Positions 34,662 to 42,817 of a stretch of DNA of 64,000 nt are shown here, in pieces (the stretch's first letter is position 1; every line of letters begins with the position of its first letter). The notes under the pieces are model-generated. The model saw only the letters and a list, made by a program, of their open reading frames with translations. It made no database searches and had not been told where the DNA came from. The translations under genes were made by a program, and so were the position numbers. Source of the DNA: an uncultured Gemmatimonadales bacterium. Its GTDB lineage: Bacteria; Gemmatimonadota; Gemmatimonadetes; JACCXV01; JAHWKZ01. The DNA lies in NCBI GenBank assembly GCA_947259315.1, contig CAMYLR010000012.1, forward strand, positions 7,448 to 71,447. Direction: 5' to 3'.

Positions 34662-35322
34662 CGTACGACGTTGGGTCGTCGATCCCGGCGTCACGAAACC
34701 CCTGCTGTCGCTCCGCGCACTTATTGCAAGCGCCGCAATGTTGGTGCTCTGGTTTCGGATCCAGACAAGAGAACGTGAGGTCGAGCCGGTACTCCGCCCC
34801 GCGGCGCACGACCTCCGGCTTCGTGAGACCGACCAGCGGGGTTTCGATCTTCAGCCGATCATCCAGACCCATGCCATGACCGAGGGCCGTCGCCATCGCC
34901 TCAAAGAATGTCGGCGTGGCATCGGGAAACGGGTTCGTTGCCAACGGGCCGAGAACGATCGCTCGACAGCCGTTGGCGGCTGCGAAGACACCCGCTTTGG
35001 CGAGCAGCAAGATGTTCCTGCCCGGCAAGTACGTCGCGTCGTCGGCCGAGCGATCGTCAGGTGGATCGAGGCCGGTTACACTCCAGTGTTCGCCGTACAG
35101 ATCGGTAACGGGCAGATCCAGAATCTCGAGCCGCGCCACGTCGCGGTCGCCGACCGTTTGCAGCCACCGTTCGAGCCAATAGATTTCCGCCCGCTCCCAG
35201 ACGAGTCCCGACCGGACGTAGATCGGAATCACGGACTCAGCGCCCTGGGCGGCCTCGGCCAGCGCCACCGCGCTGTCGATACCCCCGGACGCGAGCACAC
35301 ACAGGCTCCCCGGCTTCATCAT
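34603..35322 (-). CDS. queC: 7-cyano-7-deazaguanine synthase
   Basis: A 239-residue ATP-dependent enzyme that converts 7-carboxy-7-deazaguanine to preQ0 for queuosine or other deazapurines. The PP-loop is LASGGIDSAVAL. NILLLAKAGVFAAANG and the zinc-binding CLDPKPEHQHCGACNKCAERQQGF are diagnostic of QueC. ATG 35322 was taken; a GTG at 35328 adds two residues. It is divergent from a pteridine-reductase-like gene only about 23 bp away, with queD just beyond. Its C-terminus has an extra basic tail (STSRRRRGSV) in the overlap with the secreted-protein gene. Confidence 0.88.
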   Translation of the reverse strand: MMKPGSLCVLASGGIDSAVALAEAAQGAESVIPIYVRSGLVWERAEIYWLERWLQTVGDRDVARLEILDLPVTDLYGEHWSVTGLDPPDDRSADDATYLPGRNILLLAKAGVFAAANGCRAIVLGPLATNPFPDATPTFFEAMATALGHGMGLDDRLKIETPLVGLTKPEVVRRGAEYRLDLTFSCLDPKPEHQHCGACNKCAERQQGFRDAGIDDPTSYATNDSVVSRSTSRRRRGSV

Positions 35323-35345
35323 GCGCACAACCTAGTGAGGGGTTG

Positions 35346-36083
35346 ATGGACACAACAGGAAAAGTGGCGCTGGTGACGGGCGCCGCGTTGCGAGTCGGCC
35401 GCGAGATCGCGGTTGCGTTGGCAGAGTGCGGGATGCACATCGCCGTCCATTACCGATCGAGCGCCGGCCCAGCGCTCGATACCGTCGATCGCATCCGGAA
35501 GTTGGGGGTCGAAGCGGAATCGATTCAAGCCGACCTCGACGAGTTGCGCCACGTCGAGCAACTGATCGAGAGCGTGCGCGAACGGTGGGGCCGGCTCGAC
35601 GTGCTCGTCAACAGCGCGGCGATCTTCCCGCGCACGCCGTGGGACGAGATCGACGAGACGGTTTGGGAGCAGACGCTTCGCACGAACCTCAAGGCGCCCT
35701 TCTTCACCGCCTGGCACGGCGCGTCCCTGATGCGCGAGAACGGTGGCGGCAAGATCATCTTTATCGCCGATTGGGCTGGCTTCCGGCCGTACAAGAACTA
35801 CCTGCCGTACGTCATTTCCAAGGGCGGCGTGATCACGATGACGAAGGCGATGGCCAAGGAGCTCGCGCCCGACATCGCGGTCAACGCGATCGCGCCTGGA
35901 CCGGTCATGTTGCCGTCCGACTTCAGCGACGAAGACGCCAACAAGATCGTCGACGAGACGTTGCTCAAACGGCTCGGCAGCCCGCAAGACATCGCGCAGA
36001 GCGTGGTATACTTGGTTGCGATGACCGACTTCGTGACCGGCCACGTCATGGTTGTCGACGGCGGCCGATTGATCGGCAAGTAA
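35346..36083 (+). CDS. SDR oxidoreductase, pteridine reductase-like (PTR1/FolM type)
   Basis: A 245-residue short-chain dehydrogenase. The cofactor loop is ALVTGAALRVGREIAVAL, where the AxRxG form with arginine suits NADPH, and the NSAAIFPRTPW segment is typical. The catalytic Tyr-Lys pair is in PYVISKGG. Thirteen residues before the tyrosine the usual serine is replaced by aspartate (IFIADWAGF), which matches the Asp-Tyr-Lys arrangement of pteridine reductase PTR1. It lies between queC and queD, so a pterin substrate is plausible. The start is ATG 35346 after GAGGGG; a TTG at 35343 is adjacent. Confidence 0.75.
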   Translation: MDTTGKVALVTGAALRVGREIAVALAECGMHIAVHYRSSAGPALDTVDRIRKLGVEAESIQADLDELRHVEQLIESVRERWGRLDVLVNSAAIFPRTPWDEIDETVWEQTLRTNLKAPFFTAWHGASLMRENGGGKIIFIADWAGFRPYKNYLPYVISKGGVITMTKAMAKELAPDIAVNAIAPGPVMLPSDFSDEDANKIVDETLLKRLGSPQDIAQSVVYLVAMTDFVTGHVMVVDGGRLIGK

Positions 36084-36119
36084 GGGTGCTACTCAATACC
36101 AGGCCGCGGAGTTGTCCCT

Positions 36120-36193
36120 CTCGGCCGGCGCTCCACTTCGCCGAGCCTCCTCAGTTCCTTGCGGGGTCTCGACTCGCTCCGCGAAACGGCCTC
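36120..36193 (-). repeat. Dispersed intergenic repeat, copy B (inverted)
   Basis: The reverse complement of this 74-bp stretch matches 1572-1651 almost throughout, with a gap of about six bases in the middle. Shared blocks are GAGGCCGTTTCG, GGAGCGAG, GAGACCCCGCA, GAGGAGGCTC and GGAGCGCCGGCCGAG. It sits between the pteridine-reductase-like gene and queD, 38 bp before the queD start. Confidence 0.8.
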
Positions 36194-36231
36194 GGCGCGA
36201 CAATTCCGCAGCCCATCAACGGAGCGACACA

Positions 36232-36639
36232 ATGACATACCGCGTCACCGTCGAGATCCATTTTTGTTACGGCCACCGGTTGCTCGACTACGAGGGTCCG
36301 TGCGCGCACCCGCACGGGCACAACGGCTTGGTCGAGATCGAGTTGGAGCATCAAGAGCTCGACCATCGTGGGATGGTGGTCGACTTTGGCGATGTGAAGC
36401 GAGACGTCAAAACGTGGATCGACGAGAAGATGGATCATCAGATGATCCTTCGCGACGACGACCCGATGGTGGAGTGGTTACGCGAGCAGGGGGAGCCGAT
36501 GTATCTGATGAGCGGCAACCCGACCGCGGAGAACATCGCCCACGAGATCTTCGAGCACGCGCACGGGCGCGGGTATCCGGTGACTGAGGTTCGACTGTGG
36601 GAGACAGCGACCTCGTTCGCGACCTACCGTAAGCCGTAG
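36232..36639 (+). CDS. queD: 6-carboxytetrahydropterin synthase
   Basis: A 135-residue member of the 6-pyruvoyl-tetrahydropterin synthase family that converts dihydroneopterin triphosphate to 6-carboxytetrahydropterin, the first committed step to preQ0. The zinc histidines are in HFCYGHRLL and CAHPHGHN, the catalytic cysteine is in GPCAHPHGHN, and the C-terminal glutamate is in LWETATSFATY. ATG 36232 has GGAG nine bases upstream; longer readings would translate the dispersed repeat. Together with queC it gives two steps of the preQ0 pathway. queE is not in the window. Confidence 0.9.
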   Translation: MTYRVTVEIHFCYGHRLLDYEGPCAHPHGHNGLVEIELEHQELDHRGMVVDFGDVKRDVKTWIDEKMDHQMILRDDDPMVEWLREQGEPMYLMSGNPTAENIAHEIFEHAHGRGYPVTEVRLWETATSFATYRKP

Positions 36640-36660
36640 AAGCTCAATCGCTCGTCGCTT

Positions 36661-36936
36661 CTAGGCCGCGAAGTGGGATCGAATCGCCGCTTCGGCCGCC
36701 GGGGCGATTGCGTCCCAGTCCCCGTCGTTCGATTTGCTCACGGTGACCGAGTTCGGCATGAAGAACACCGACTCGACGTTCGCGATCCCGAACAGCGCCT
36801 GCGCCAGCGGTGCGCCTTCGGCTTCCTCCCGGGAGTTGTATTGCCGCATCCGCTCTTCGGTGACTGTCTGATCAACTTGGAACAGAATGCTGTTCGGGTT
36901 TGGGGTCTGCTGAACCCGTACCATGACGTCACTCAT
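36661..36936 (-). CDS. Nfu N-terminal-domain protein
   Basis: A 91-residue stand-alone Nfu_N domain, with VQQTPNPNSILFQVDQTV at the N-terminus and PLAQALFGIANVESVFFMPNSVTVSKS as the signature. In Nfu iron-sulfur carriers this domain precedes the CxxC cluster-binding domain, which is absent here, so it may be an accessory of Fe-S assembly. The start at 36936 is chosen because AAGGAG lies six bases upstream; a methionine five residues earlier has no such site. It overlaps the preceding lipoprotein gene by 8 bp and lies downstream of nadA, whose product is a 4Fe-4S enzyme. Confidence 0.8.
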   Translation of the reverse strand: MSDVMVRVQQTPNPNSILFQVDQTVTEERMRQYNSREEAEGAPLAQALFGIANVESVFFMPNSVTVSKSNDGDWDAIAPAAEAAIRSHFAA

Positions 36937-37330
36937 CCGTATCTCCTTCATCGCAAAGTCCTCGGTGGGCGCGCCCCGACAAGACTTGATCGTGATCGAC
37001 GTCCCACAATAGCGGTTGATCGGGCGGCAGCATCATAGTGGCAGCTCTCACGAGCCGTTCGCCGTCGGTGACCCGCGCTTCGACCCGCAGGGTTCCCGTG
37101 GGGGTGTTCTGAAAACACGTGAACTCGCCCGGCTGAGCGATGCCGAGGACGTTCTCGTTGGCCACGATCTCGAGTGGTTCCGATTCGTTGTGGCGCACCA
37201 ACAGAACCCCCTCGTCGACGTTACCAAAGCCGAGGATCTGTCTCCCGCATCCGCCGGCGATCGCAACCGTTAGCAGGAAAAACGTGGCGATCCTCGCCGC
37301 GGCGCTGGCGTGACCGCCGGGTCGCCTCAC
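36929..37330 (-). CDS. Putative lipoprotein, unknown function
   Basis: A 133-residue protein with an N-terminal hydrophobic stretch (IATFFLLTVAIAGGC) ending in a weak lipobox cysteine. The mature part is beta-rich (EGVLLVRHNESEPLEIVANENVLGIAQPGEFTCF) with no recognised family. It starts at GTG 37330, 16 bases after the nadA stop; an ATG at 37378 would overlap nadA. It is probably in the etfB-etfA-nadA transcript. Confidence 0.55.
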   Translation of the reverse strand: MRRPGGHASAAARIATFFLLTVAIAGGCGRQILGFGNVDEGVLLVRHNESEPLEIVANENVLGIAQPGEFTCFQNTPTGTLRVEARVTDGERLVRAATMMLPPDQPLLWDVDHDQVLSGRAHRGLCDEGDTDE

Positions 37331-37346
37331 TTTCGAGCGTGCGACC

Positions 37347-38549
37347 TCATCGCACCGCCAGCATCCGATCGAGCGCAACCCGAGCCCACTCGGCGGTATC
37401 GTGGTCGACCGAGATCTGGTTGACGACGTGACCGCCGACGAGGTTGTCGAGCACCCACGCCAAATGCGGCAAGTCGATCCGGTACATGGTGGCGCACATG
37501 CACACGGTCGGACTCAAGAAGTAGACCCCGCGGTCGGGGTACTGCTCCTTGAGCCGGTTCACGAGGTGGATCTCGGTGCCGATCGCCCACTCGGTGCCCG
37601 GCGGGGACTCGCGCACCGTTTTCACGATCAACTCGGTCGAACCGACCTCGTCCGCTTTGTCGACGACCTCCATCCGGCACTCCGGATGGACCAGGATCTT
37701 GACGTTTGGCTTGGCCTCGCGGATTCGATCGACGTGCTCGGCCCGGAAGATGTTGTGAACCGAACAATGGCCCAGCCAGAGGATGATCCTGGCGCGCTCC
37801 AGCGCGTCCGGCTCGACGCCACCGTTTGACAGCCGCGGGTTCCACACCACCATCTCCTCGAGCGGAATCCCCATCGCCTTGGCGGTGTTGCGGCCCAGAT
37901 GCTGGTCCGGGAAGAAGAGCACCTGGCGGCGTTGCTCGTACGCCCACTTGAGCACCGCTCGGGCATTGGTCGACGTGCAGACGATGCCGCCACGCTCCCC
38001 GCAGAAAGCCTTCAGCGCCGCGCTCGAGTTCATGTACGTAACCGGCATCACCCTTTCAACCGCATCGACGTGCATCACGTTGGTCAAGGTCTCCCAGCAC
38101 TCTTCGACCTGAGCGATGTCGGCCATGTCGGCCATCGAACACCCGGCGGAGAGATCCGGCAGGATCACCGTTTGGTCCGAACGCGACAGGATGTCAGCGG
38201 ACTCGGCCATGAAGTGGACGCCACAGAAGACGATCGTCGACGCGCTCGAGTCGGCTGCCTGTTGGCTCAGCTTGAACGAGTCACCGGTCAGGTCGGCGAA
38301 CTGGTAGATGTCGTCGCGTTGGTAGTGGTGAACGAGGACCACCAGTTGATCGGCGAGAGTCGCCTTTGCTGCCGCGACGCGTTCGGCCGAGACGGTTGCA
38401 TCGAGTTGGCGGTAACCGTCAAACGGCATCGGCGCCTCTGCCGCATCGAGCAACCCAATCGTGCCGTGAGAGTGGCCCCCCTGGTACTCCATCGTGCCCT
38501 TCTCGTCACATTCGACCGAGACTTCTTCGAATATCTTCAGGTCTTCCAT
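37347..38549 (-). CDS. nadA: Quinolinate synthase A
   Basis: A 400-residue 4Fe-4S enzyme that condenses iminoaspartate with dihydroxyacetone phosphate to quinolinate in NAD synthesis. The conserved LVVLVHHYQRDDIYQFADLTGDS begins the family core. The three cluster cysteines fit SAGCSMADM, LGHCSVH and PTVCMCATMYRI. An extra ~70 residues at the N-terminus place it among the longer NadA type. Its start overlaps the last base of etfA, so it is translated from the etfBA transcript. nadB and nadC are not in the window. Confidence 0.93.
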   Translation of the reverse strand: MEDLKIFEEVSVECDEKGTMEYQGGHSHGTIGLLDAAEAPMPFDGYRQLDATVSAERVAAAKATLADQLVVLVHHYQRDDIYQFADLTGDSFKLSQQAADSSASTIVFCGVHFMAESADILSRSDQTVILPDLSAGCSMADMADIAQVEECWETLTNVMHVDAVERVMPVTYMNSSAALKAFCGERGGIVCTSTNARAVLKWAYEQRRQVLFFPDQHLGRNTAKAMGIPLEEMVVWNPRLSNGGVEPDALERARIILWLGHCSVHNIFRAEHVDRIREAKPNVKILVHPECRMEVVDKADEVGSTELIVKTVRESPPGTEWAIGTEIHLVNRLKEQYPDRGVYFLSPTVCMCATMYRIDLPHLAWVLDNLVGGHVVNQISVDHDTAEWARVALDRMLAVR

Positions 38550-39544
38550 TAGCCGGTTCCTTTGGCCTCACGGATCTGGTTCGTCAGCTCGGGCACGATC
38601 TCGAACAGATCTCCCACGATGCCATAGCTCGAGACAGAGAAAACGGGCGCATTGGGGTCTTTGTTTATCGCTACGATCGTGCCCGAGTTCTTCATACCCA
38701 CCAGGTGCTGAATCGCTCCGGAGATACCGACCGCGACGTACAGCTTGGGGGTCACCGTCTGACCCGATGACCCGATCTGGCGATCCATCGGCAGCCATTC
38801 GTTATCGCACACCGGCCGGCTGGCCGCGAGCTGTGCACCGAGGGCCTCACTCAACTCCTCGACGATCGGGATCTGTTCCTGTTTGCCAATGCCGCGACCT
38901 ACGGCGACGATCACGTCGGCGCGCGATAGGTCGACCCGGTCGGCGACTTCCTGGAACGTCTCAAGCACTTCGGTGCGGCTCGCCGCGCCGTCGAGATCGA
39001 CCGGTTGCTTCACGATCTCGGCCGAGCCGTCGCCCGCGGCTGCGTCGTCGGCCAGATACGCGCCTAACTGTAGGCTCACGATGTTTGGCCCGTCCCCGGC
39101 GAACACACAATCGGAGTTGAGCTTCCCCTGATAAGGTTGGCGCACGAACACGGTTTCATCGCCGTCGACGCGATGCGCGATGACATCAGAGATAAACCCG
39201 GCATCGACTTCGGCCGCCAGCCGCGGCACCCAGTCGCGTGCCTGATATGTGTGTGGAAACAAGACCAAGCTCGGCGAGTCGGCCTCGATCGCTTGCGCGA
39301 GCGCAGCGGTGTAGGCGTCGGGTGTGTATGGGGCCAGCGCCGCGTCCTCGATGACGCGCACCGCATCGACCCGTTTGGCCCCCAAAGCCTCAGCGGCGGC
39401 CGATCCGTCGGCCGCCATCACGACCGCCTCGAGCGAGCTCCCTAGCGCCTCGGCCAACGCCTGCCCACACGCGATCACCTCGAACGAGATCGACTTGAGC
39501 CCGTCGTCGCCGGATTCCGTTATCGCCCAAATGGCGCCCGCCAT
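38549..39544 (-). CDS. etfA: Electron transfer flavoprotein, alpha subunit
   Basis: A 331-residue EtfA (FixB family). The FAD-binding signature reads GSSGQTVTPKLYVAVGISGA followed by HLVGMKNSGTIVAINKDPNAPVF. The N-terminal part has VLFPHTYQARDWVPRLAAEV. With EtfB it takes electrons from acyl-CoA dehydrogenases such as GcdH and passes them to a quinone reductase. ATG 39544 lies just after the etfB stop. Longer readings extend into etfB and are excluded. Confidence 0.95.
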   Translation of the reverse strand: MAGAIWAITESGDDGLKSISFEVIACGQALAEALGSSLEAVVMAADGSAAAEALGAKRVDAVRVIEDAALAPYTPDAYTAALAQAIEADSPSLVLFPHTYQARDWVPRLAAEVDAGFISDVIAHRVDGDETVFVRQPYQGKLNSDCVFAGDGPNIVSLQLGAYLADDAAAGDGSAEIVKQPVDLDGAASRTEVLETFQEVADRVDLSRADVIVAVGRGIGKQEQIPIVEELSEALGAQLAASRPVCDNEWLPMDRQIGSSGQTVTPKLYVAVGISGAIQHLVGMKNSGTIVAINKDPNAPVFSVSSYGIVGDLFEIVPELTNQIREAKGTG

Positions 39545-39545
39545 C

Positions 39546-40334
39546 TTATAGCACCTTCGCTTCCTTCTGGAGTTTTTCGACCAACGTGGCGACGGCAGTC
39601 GCCGTATCGCCTTCAATGATCTCCGCGCCGGTGGTCTTCTCAGGCACGTAAAGGCGCGTCGTCCGCGTCTTGCGCCCGGCGCCACCGACTTCGTCTGGCG
39701 CCAGCCCGATATCGGCCGGTGTCACTTTGGCGATCTCCTTCTTTTTCGCGCCCATGATCCCTTTGAGTGTCGCGTAGCGCACGGTGCTGATCCCGGACTG
39801 GATCGTGAGCAGCGCCGGCAACGGCAAGCGAACCCACTGGAACCATCCCGCTTCGAGTTCACGCTTGACCTTGATCGTGTCTCCCTCGGGTTCGATCTCC
39901 ATGATCAACGTTGCGCTCGGCCACCCGAGTCGAGCCGCCAGGATCGGGCCGGTCTGAGCCCAGCCAGCGTCGTCGGACTGAAGCCCGGTCAATACGAGAT
40001 CGACATTCTCGCGCTCGATGGCCGCGGCCAGCGCGCGTGCGGTAGCTGCCGCATCACCGCCCTGGAACGCCGGGTCGTTCAAATGGATCGCCCGCCCGGC
40101 GCCCATCGCCAGCGCGCGCCGGATCGCTTCCTCGGCGCGGTCTGGACCCAGGCAGACGACGACCACCTCACCGCCCTGACTCTCGGCCAGCCGGAGTCCG
40201 GACTCGAGCGCATACTGATCGCTCTCGTTGATTTCGGTAGCCAGATCGGCATCAGCGATCGAAATGCCGTCGGCGTCGATCACGAGGCGGGCGTCCCCTT
40301 CGGGCACCTGTTTGATGCATACCGCGATCTTCAA
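39546..40334 (-). CDS. etfB: Electron transfer flavoprotein, beta subunit
   Basis: A 262-residue EtfB (FixA family): KIAVCIKQVPEGDARL at the N-terminus, VLTGLQSDDAGWAQTGPILAARLGWP for nucleotide binding, and KRELEAGWFQWVRLPLPALLTIQSG. It forms the FAD/AMP-binding heterodimer with EtfA. The start is TTG 40334, with AGGAG six bases upstream and no ATG in a sensible position. It is the first gene of an etfB-etfA-nadA-lipoprotein-nfu run, with a promoter at 40405-40433. Confidence 0.94.
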   Translation of the reverse strand: MKIAVCIKQVPEGDARLVIDADGISIADADLATEINESDQYALESGLRLAESQGGEVVVVCLGPDRAEEAIRRALAMGAGRAIHLNDPAFQGGDAAATARALAAAIERENVDLVLTGLQSDDAGWAQTGPILAARLGWPSATLIMEIEPEGDTIKVKRELEAGWFQWVRLPLPALLTIQSGISTVRYATLKGIMGAKKKEIAKVTPADIGLAPDEVGGAGRKTRTTRLYVPEKTTGAEIIEGDTATAVATLVEKLQKEAKVL

Positions 40335-40404
40335 AGTTGTCTCCTGGTGAGTATGGAATTCGGCTCCTCGAGCGGTTGCTCGAATCCGCCTAAACGAGTG
40401 TGAT

Positions 40405-40433
40405 AAAATAGGTTTGGGTGTGTCCCCCGACAA
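40405..40433 (-). promoter_or_regulatory. Candidate promoter of the etfBA operon
   Basis: On the minus strand, TTGTCG (40433-40428), a 17-bp spacer, then TATTTT (40410-40405). The leader to the TTG start is about 65 nt and contains a CGAGC-loop-GCTCG hairpin (40369-40382). Confidence 0.5.
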
Positions 40434-40473
40434 CCGCGAAGCCGCGTGCTTCGACAGCCGGTAGATTATCGCG

Positions 40474-41493
40474 ATGCCGCGACTCATCATCGCCCGCGAA
40501 GACGAATTGTTGGTCGCCAAAGCGACCGATCCGGAAGGTGAGTGGGAAACCGCATCGCACCTGGAGATGACGCTCCCGGTCTGCGTCGCGATCGACCCCA
40601 GTCGCCCGGCGAACGTCTACTGTGGCACGTTTGGCGCCGGTCTGTGGCGCAGCGACGACGGCGGCGATCGGTGGGAGTGGGCGGGTGAAGGGTTTCCGGA
40701 GGCGCGGATCACCGCGATCGCCGTCAGCGCGCTCGAAGATTCGGCCGCCGGTGGCGTGGTGTACGCCGGCACCGATCCGAGCGCCGTCTATCGCTCCGAG
40801 GACGGTGGGAGCTCGTGGCGCGAGCGGACTGGGCTCGACGAGTTACCGTCGGCCCCCGAATGGGCCTTCCCGCCGCGTCCCACTACCCATCACGTGCGCT
40901 GGATCGAGTGCGATCCCAATCGCGAAGGGTGGATCTACGTCAGCATCGAGGCCGGCGCGACGATCCGCAGCCGAAATGGCGGTGCGTCGTGGGAGGATCG
41001 CGTCGAAGGGAGTCCGCGTGACGTGCACGTGATGGCTACTCATCCCCGGGCAGCGGGGAAGTTGTGGGCCGCGGCCGGCGACGGATACTTCGAGAGCCGC
41101 GATCACGGCAACAATTGGACCCAGCCCGCCGCCGGGCTCGAGACGCAGTACGTGTGGGGGCTCGCACTCGATTCGCGCGACCCCGCGATCGCCGTCGCTT
41201 CGGCCGCCGCGGGCCCGGTCCAGGCGCACAACCCGAACGCGGCTTACGCCCGGATGTACCGTCGAGTGGGTGATGGTCGATGGTTCCAGCTCGGCGTCGG
41301 CCTACCGGATCCGGAGCGCACCACCGCGCACGTTTTGGCGGCCAACCCGTTCGAGCCCGGCATCTTTTACGCGGTCTGCAATCGCGGCGCGTTTCGTTCC
41401 TCTGACGGTGGGATCAACTGGACCCAGTTGTCGATCCCGTGGACCGAAGAAGACGCGCGCCGCCGCGTCCGAGCGATCGCCGTCGTCCCCTAG
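40474..41493 (+). CDS. BNR/sialidase-type beta-propeller protein
   Basis: A 339-residue protein made of repeated propeller blades. The Asp-box motif SxDxGxxW recurs as SDDGGDRW, SEDGGSSW, SRNGGASW, SRDHGNNW and SSDGGINW, about 50-90 residues apart. There is no signal peptide, so it is probably cytoplasmic, unlike the exported propeller at 59518. It resembles the exo-alpha-sialidase/YCF48-like group without the sialidase arginine triad, so an enzymatic role is not supported. It is divergent from etfB, with about 140 bp between the starts. Confidence 0.8.
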   Translation: MPRLIIAREDELLVAKATDPEGEWETASHLEMTLPVCVAIDPSRPANVYCGTFGAGLWRSDDGGDRWEWAGEGFPEARITAIAVSALEDSAAGGVVYAGTDPSAVYRSEDGGSSWRERTGLDELPSAPEWAFPPRPTTHHVRWIECDPNREGWIYVSIEAGATIRSRNGGASWEDRVEGSPRDVHVMATHPRAAGKLWAAAGDGYFESRDHGNNWTQPAAGLETQYVWGLALDSRDPAIAVASAAAGPVQAHNPNAAYARMYRRVGDGRWFQLGVGLPDPERTTAHVLAANPFEPGIFYAVCNRGAFRSSDGGINWTQLSIPWTEEDARRRVRAIAVVP

Positions 41494-41504
41494 CCGCTCT
41501 GCGC

Positions 41505-42257
41505 TCAACCCGTTTCGCCGAACTTGCGGCGGTAGTGTCGTTGCCAGATGCCGGTTGCGATCGTGCCGACGATGCCCGGCGTGATCCACGGTAAGATTCC
41601 GACAAACCCTTCCAGGCTGTACTCGACAAAGCGCTGAATGCCGAACACCGCGAACGCGGTGTGGAATGCGATGCCACCGCCGAGCATCGCCCCGATGTGC
41701 TCGTACCAGTGGGCCATCGGGGTCGTCTTGGGTCGGCGCGCGTAGCGCAGCGCGTTCTGTCCGATGAGGATGCCGATCGGTGACAGCGCGACAAAGACCC
41801 AGCGCGCGCTGTGCTGAGTCGTCAAGCCGATCAACAGCATCGCGATTCCGGCCACGATCGCGGCTGCGCTGATGAACGTGTGAAACGGCGTCTTGAGGAG
41901 CGATGGATCGCGCCGGGTTTGCATCGACCGCACGCCGTGGTGTACGGACGCCACCGTGATGATCGCCAGGTAAGCCAAGAAGGCTTCGAGCACCCGAATC
42001 TCGGTGACCGTTGCGGCGATGTCCGCCGGATCGCTGGGTAACGCCTCGGGGTGGGTGCCGAACGGGCTCACGATCGACATCGTCGCGATCGTGAACGCGC
42101 TCGCGCCCACGAAGTAGGCCGCGTAGAGGAACACCTTGCCGGCGCGGACATGAACCCGCTCGCCTTTACGCGCGAAGATCGGGATCCAGAACACCACCAG
42201 GCCGAAAAACGCGACAACGATGTGTGCAAACAAGATCGTTTTGAAGAGCGTGTGCAC
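41505..42257 (-). CDS. Multi-pass membrane protein, unknown function
   Basis: A 250-residue inner-membrane protein with seven predicted helices. The first has histidine in the membrane (TILFAHIVVAFFGLVVFWIPIFA). Later HHGVRSMQTRR, FHTFISAAAIVAGIAMLLIGL and HWYEHIGAMLGGGIAFHTAFA supply further histidines, a pattern seen in DUF2306/heme-binding-like membrane proteins; this is only a suggestion. GTG 42257 has GGAGG six bases upstream. It is convergent with the propeller gene, 11 bp apart. Confidence 0.6.
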   Translation of the reverse strand: MHTLFKTILFAHIVVAFFGLVVFWIPIFARKGERVHVRAGKVFLYAAYFVGASAFTIATMSIVSPFGTHPEALPSDPADIAATVTEIRVLEAFLAYLAIITVASVHHGVRSMQTRRDPSLLKTPFHTFISAAAIVAGIAMLLIGLTTQHSARWVFVALSPIGILIGQNALRYARRPKTTPMAHWYEHIGAMLGGGIAFHTAFAVFGIQRFVEYSLEGFVGILPWITPGIVGTIATGIWQRHYRRKFGETG

Positions 42258-42303
42258 GTCACGCCTCCTTTGCGGCGCTCACGGTTTTGCGTACGATAAT
42301 GGC

Positions 42304-42804
42304 ATGCAGCTCGAAAGTCGGCCCGCGCACCTGCTCATGCGTCGCATCGTCGTTGCGGCGGCTCTCCTCGTGGCCGCGTGTCAGCAGCTCGCCCCGGAGT
42401 CGAGCTCGACCGCAGCCGATAACCAGCACGTCGTCGCCATCGTGGATTCTCTGACCCGCGCCTTTGAGCAGGCGGAGCGGGATCTGCAGCCAGGGCGTGT
42501 CCGTTCCCTTCTCTCACCAGACTTCTACATGTACGCGGACGGAGTGCGGGCGAACTACGGAGAGGTCGTGACCGGCATCGACGAGATCTCGACCTTTCAG
42601 CATTTCGAGCCCGGTTGGGACAACCTCGAGGTGCGAGCGCTCGGTCCCGACGCCGCTATGGTGAGCTTCACATTTCGGGATTCAATCGTCACCGGTTCGG
42701 GAGATGTCTTGCTAGCGGGTGGCGCCACGACGCTCGTGTGGGAACGCCGTGACGGCGAATGGCGAGTCATCTACGCGGACGCGGATCACTACCCCGTTGA
42801 ATGA
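42304..42804 (+). CDS. Lipoprotein with SnoaL/DUF4440-like (NTF2 fold) domain
   Basis: A 166-residue protein with a lipoprotein signal (RRIVVAAALLVAAC). The mature part VAIVDSLTRAFEQAERDLQPGRVRSLLSPDFYMYADGV and TTLVWERRDGEWRVIYADADHYPVE has the helix and final beta-hairpin of NTF2-like/DUF4440 proteins. The role is unknown. The start ATG 42304 could instead be the methionine at 42337, which gives a shorter signal peptide. It is divergent from the membrane protein, with 46 bp between the starts. Confidence 0.72.
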   Translation: MQLESRPAHLLMRRIVVAAALLVAACQQLAPESSSTAADNQHVVAIVDSLTRAFEQAERDLQPGRVRSLLSPDFYMYADGVRANYGEVVTGIDEISTFQHFEPGWDNLEVRALGPDAAMVSFTFRDSIVTGSGDVLLAGGATTLVWERRDGEWRVIYADADHYPVE

Positions 42805-42817
42805 TTGGCGGTAACGC

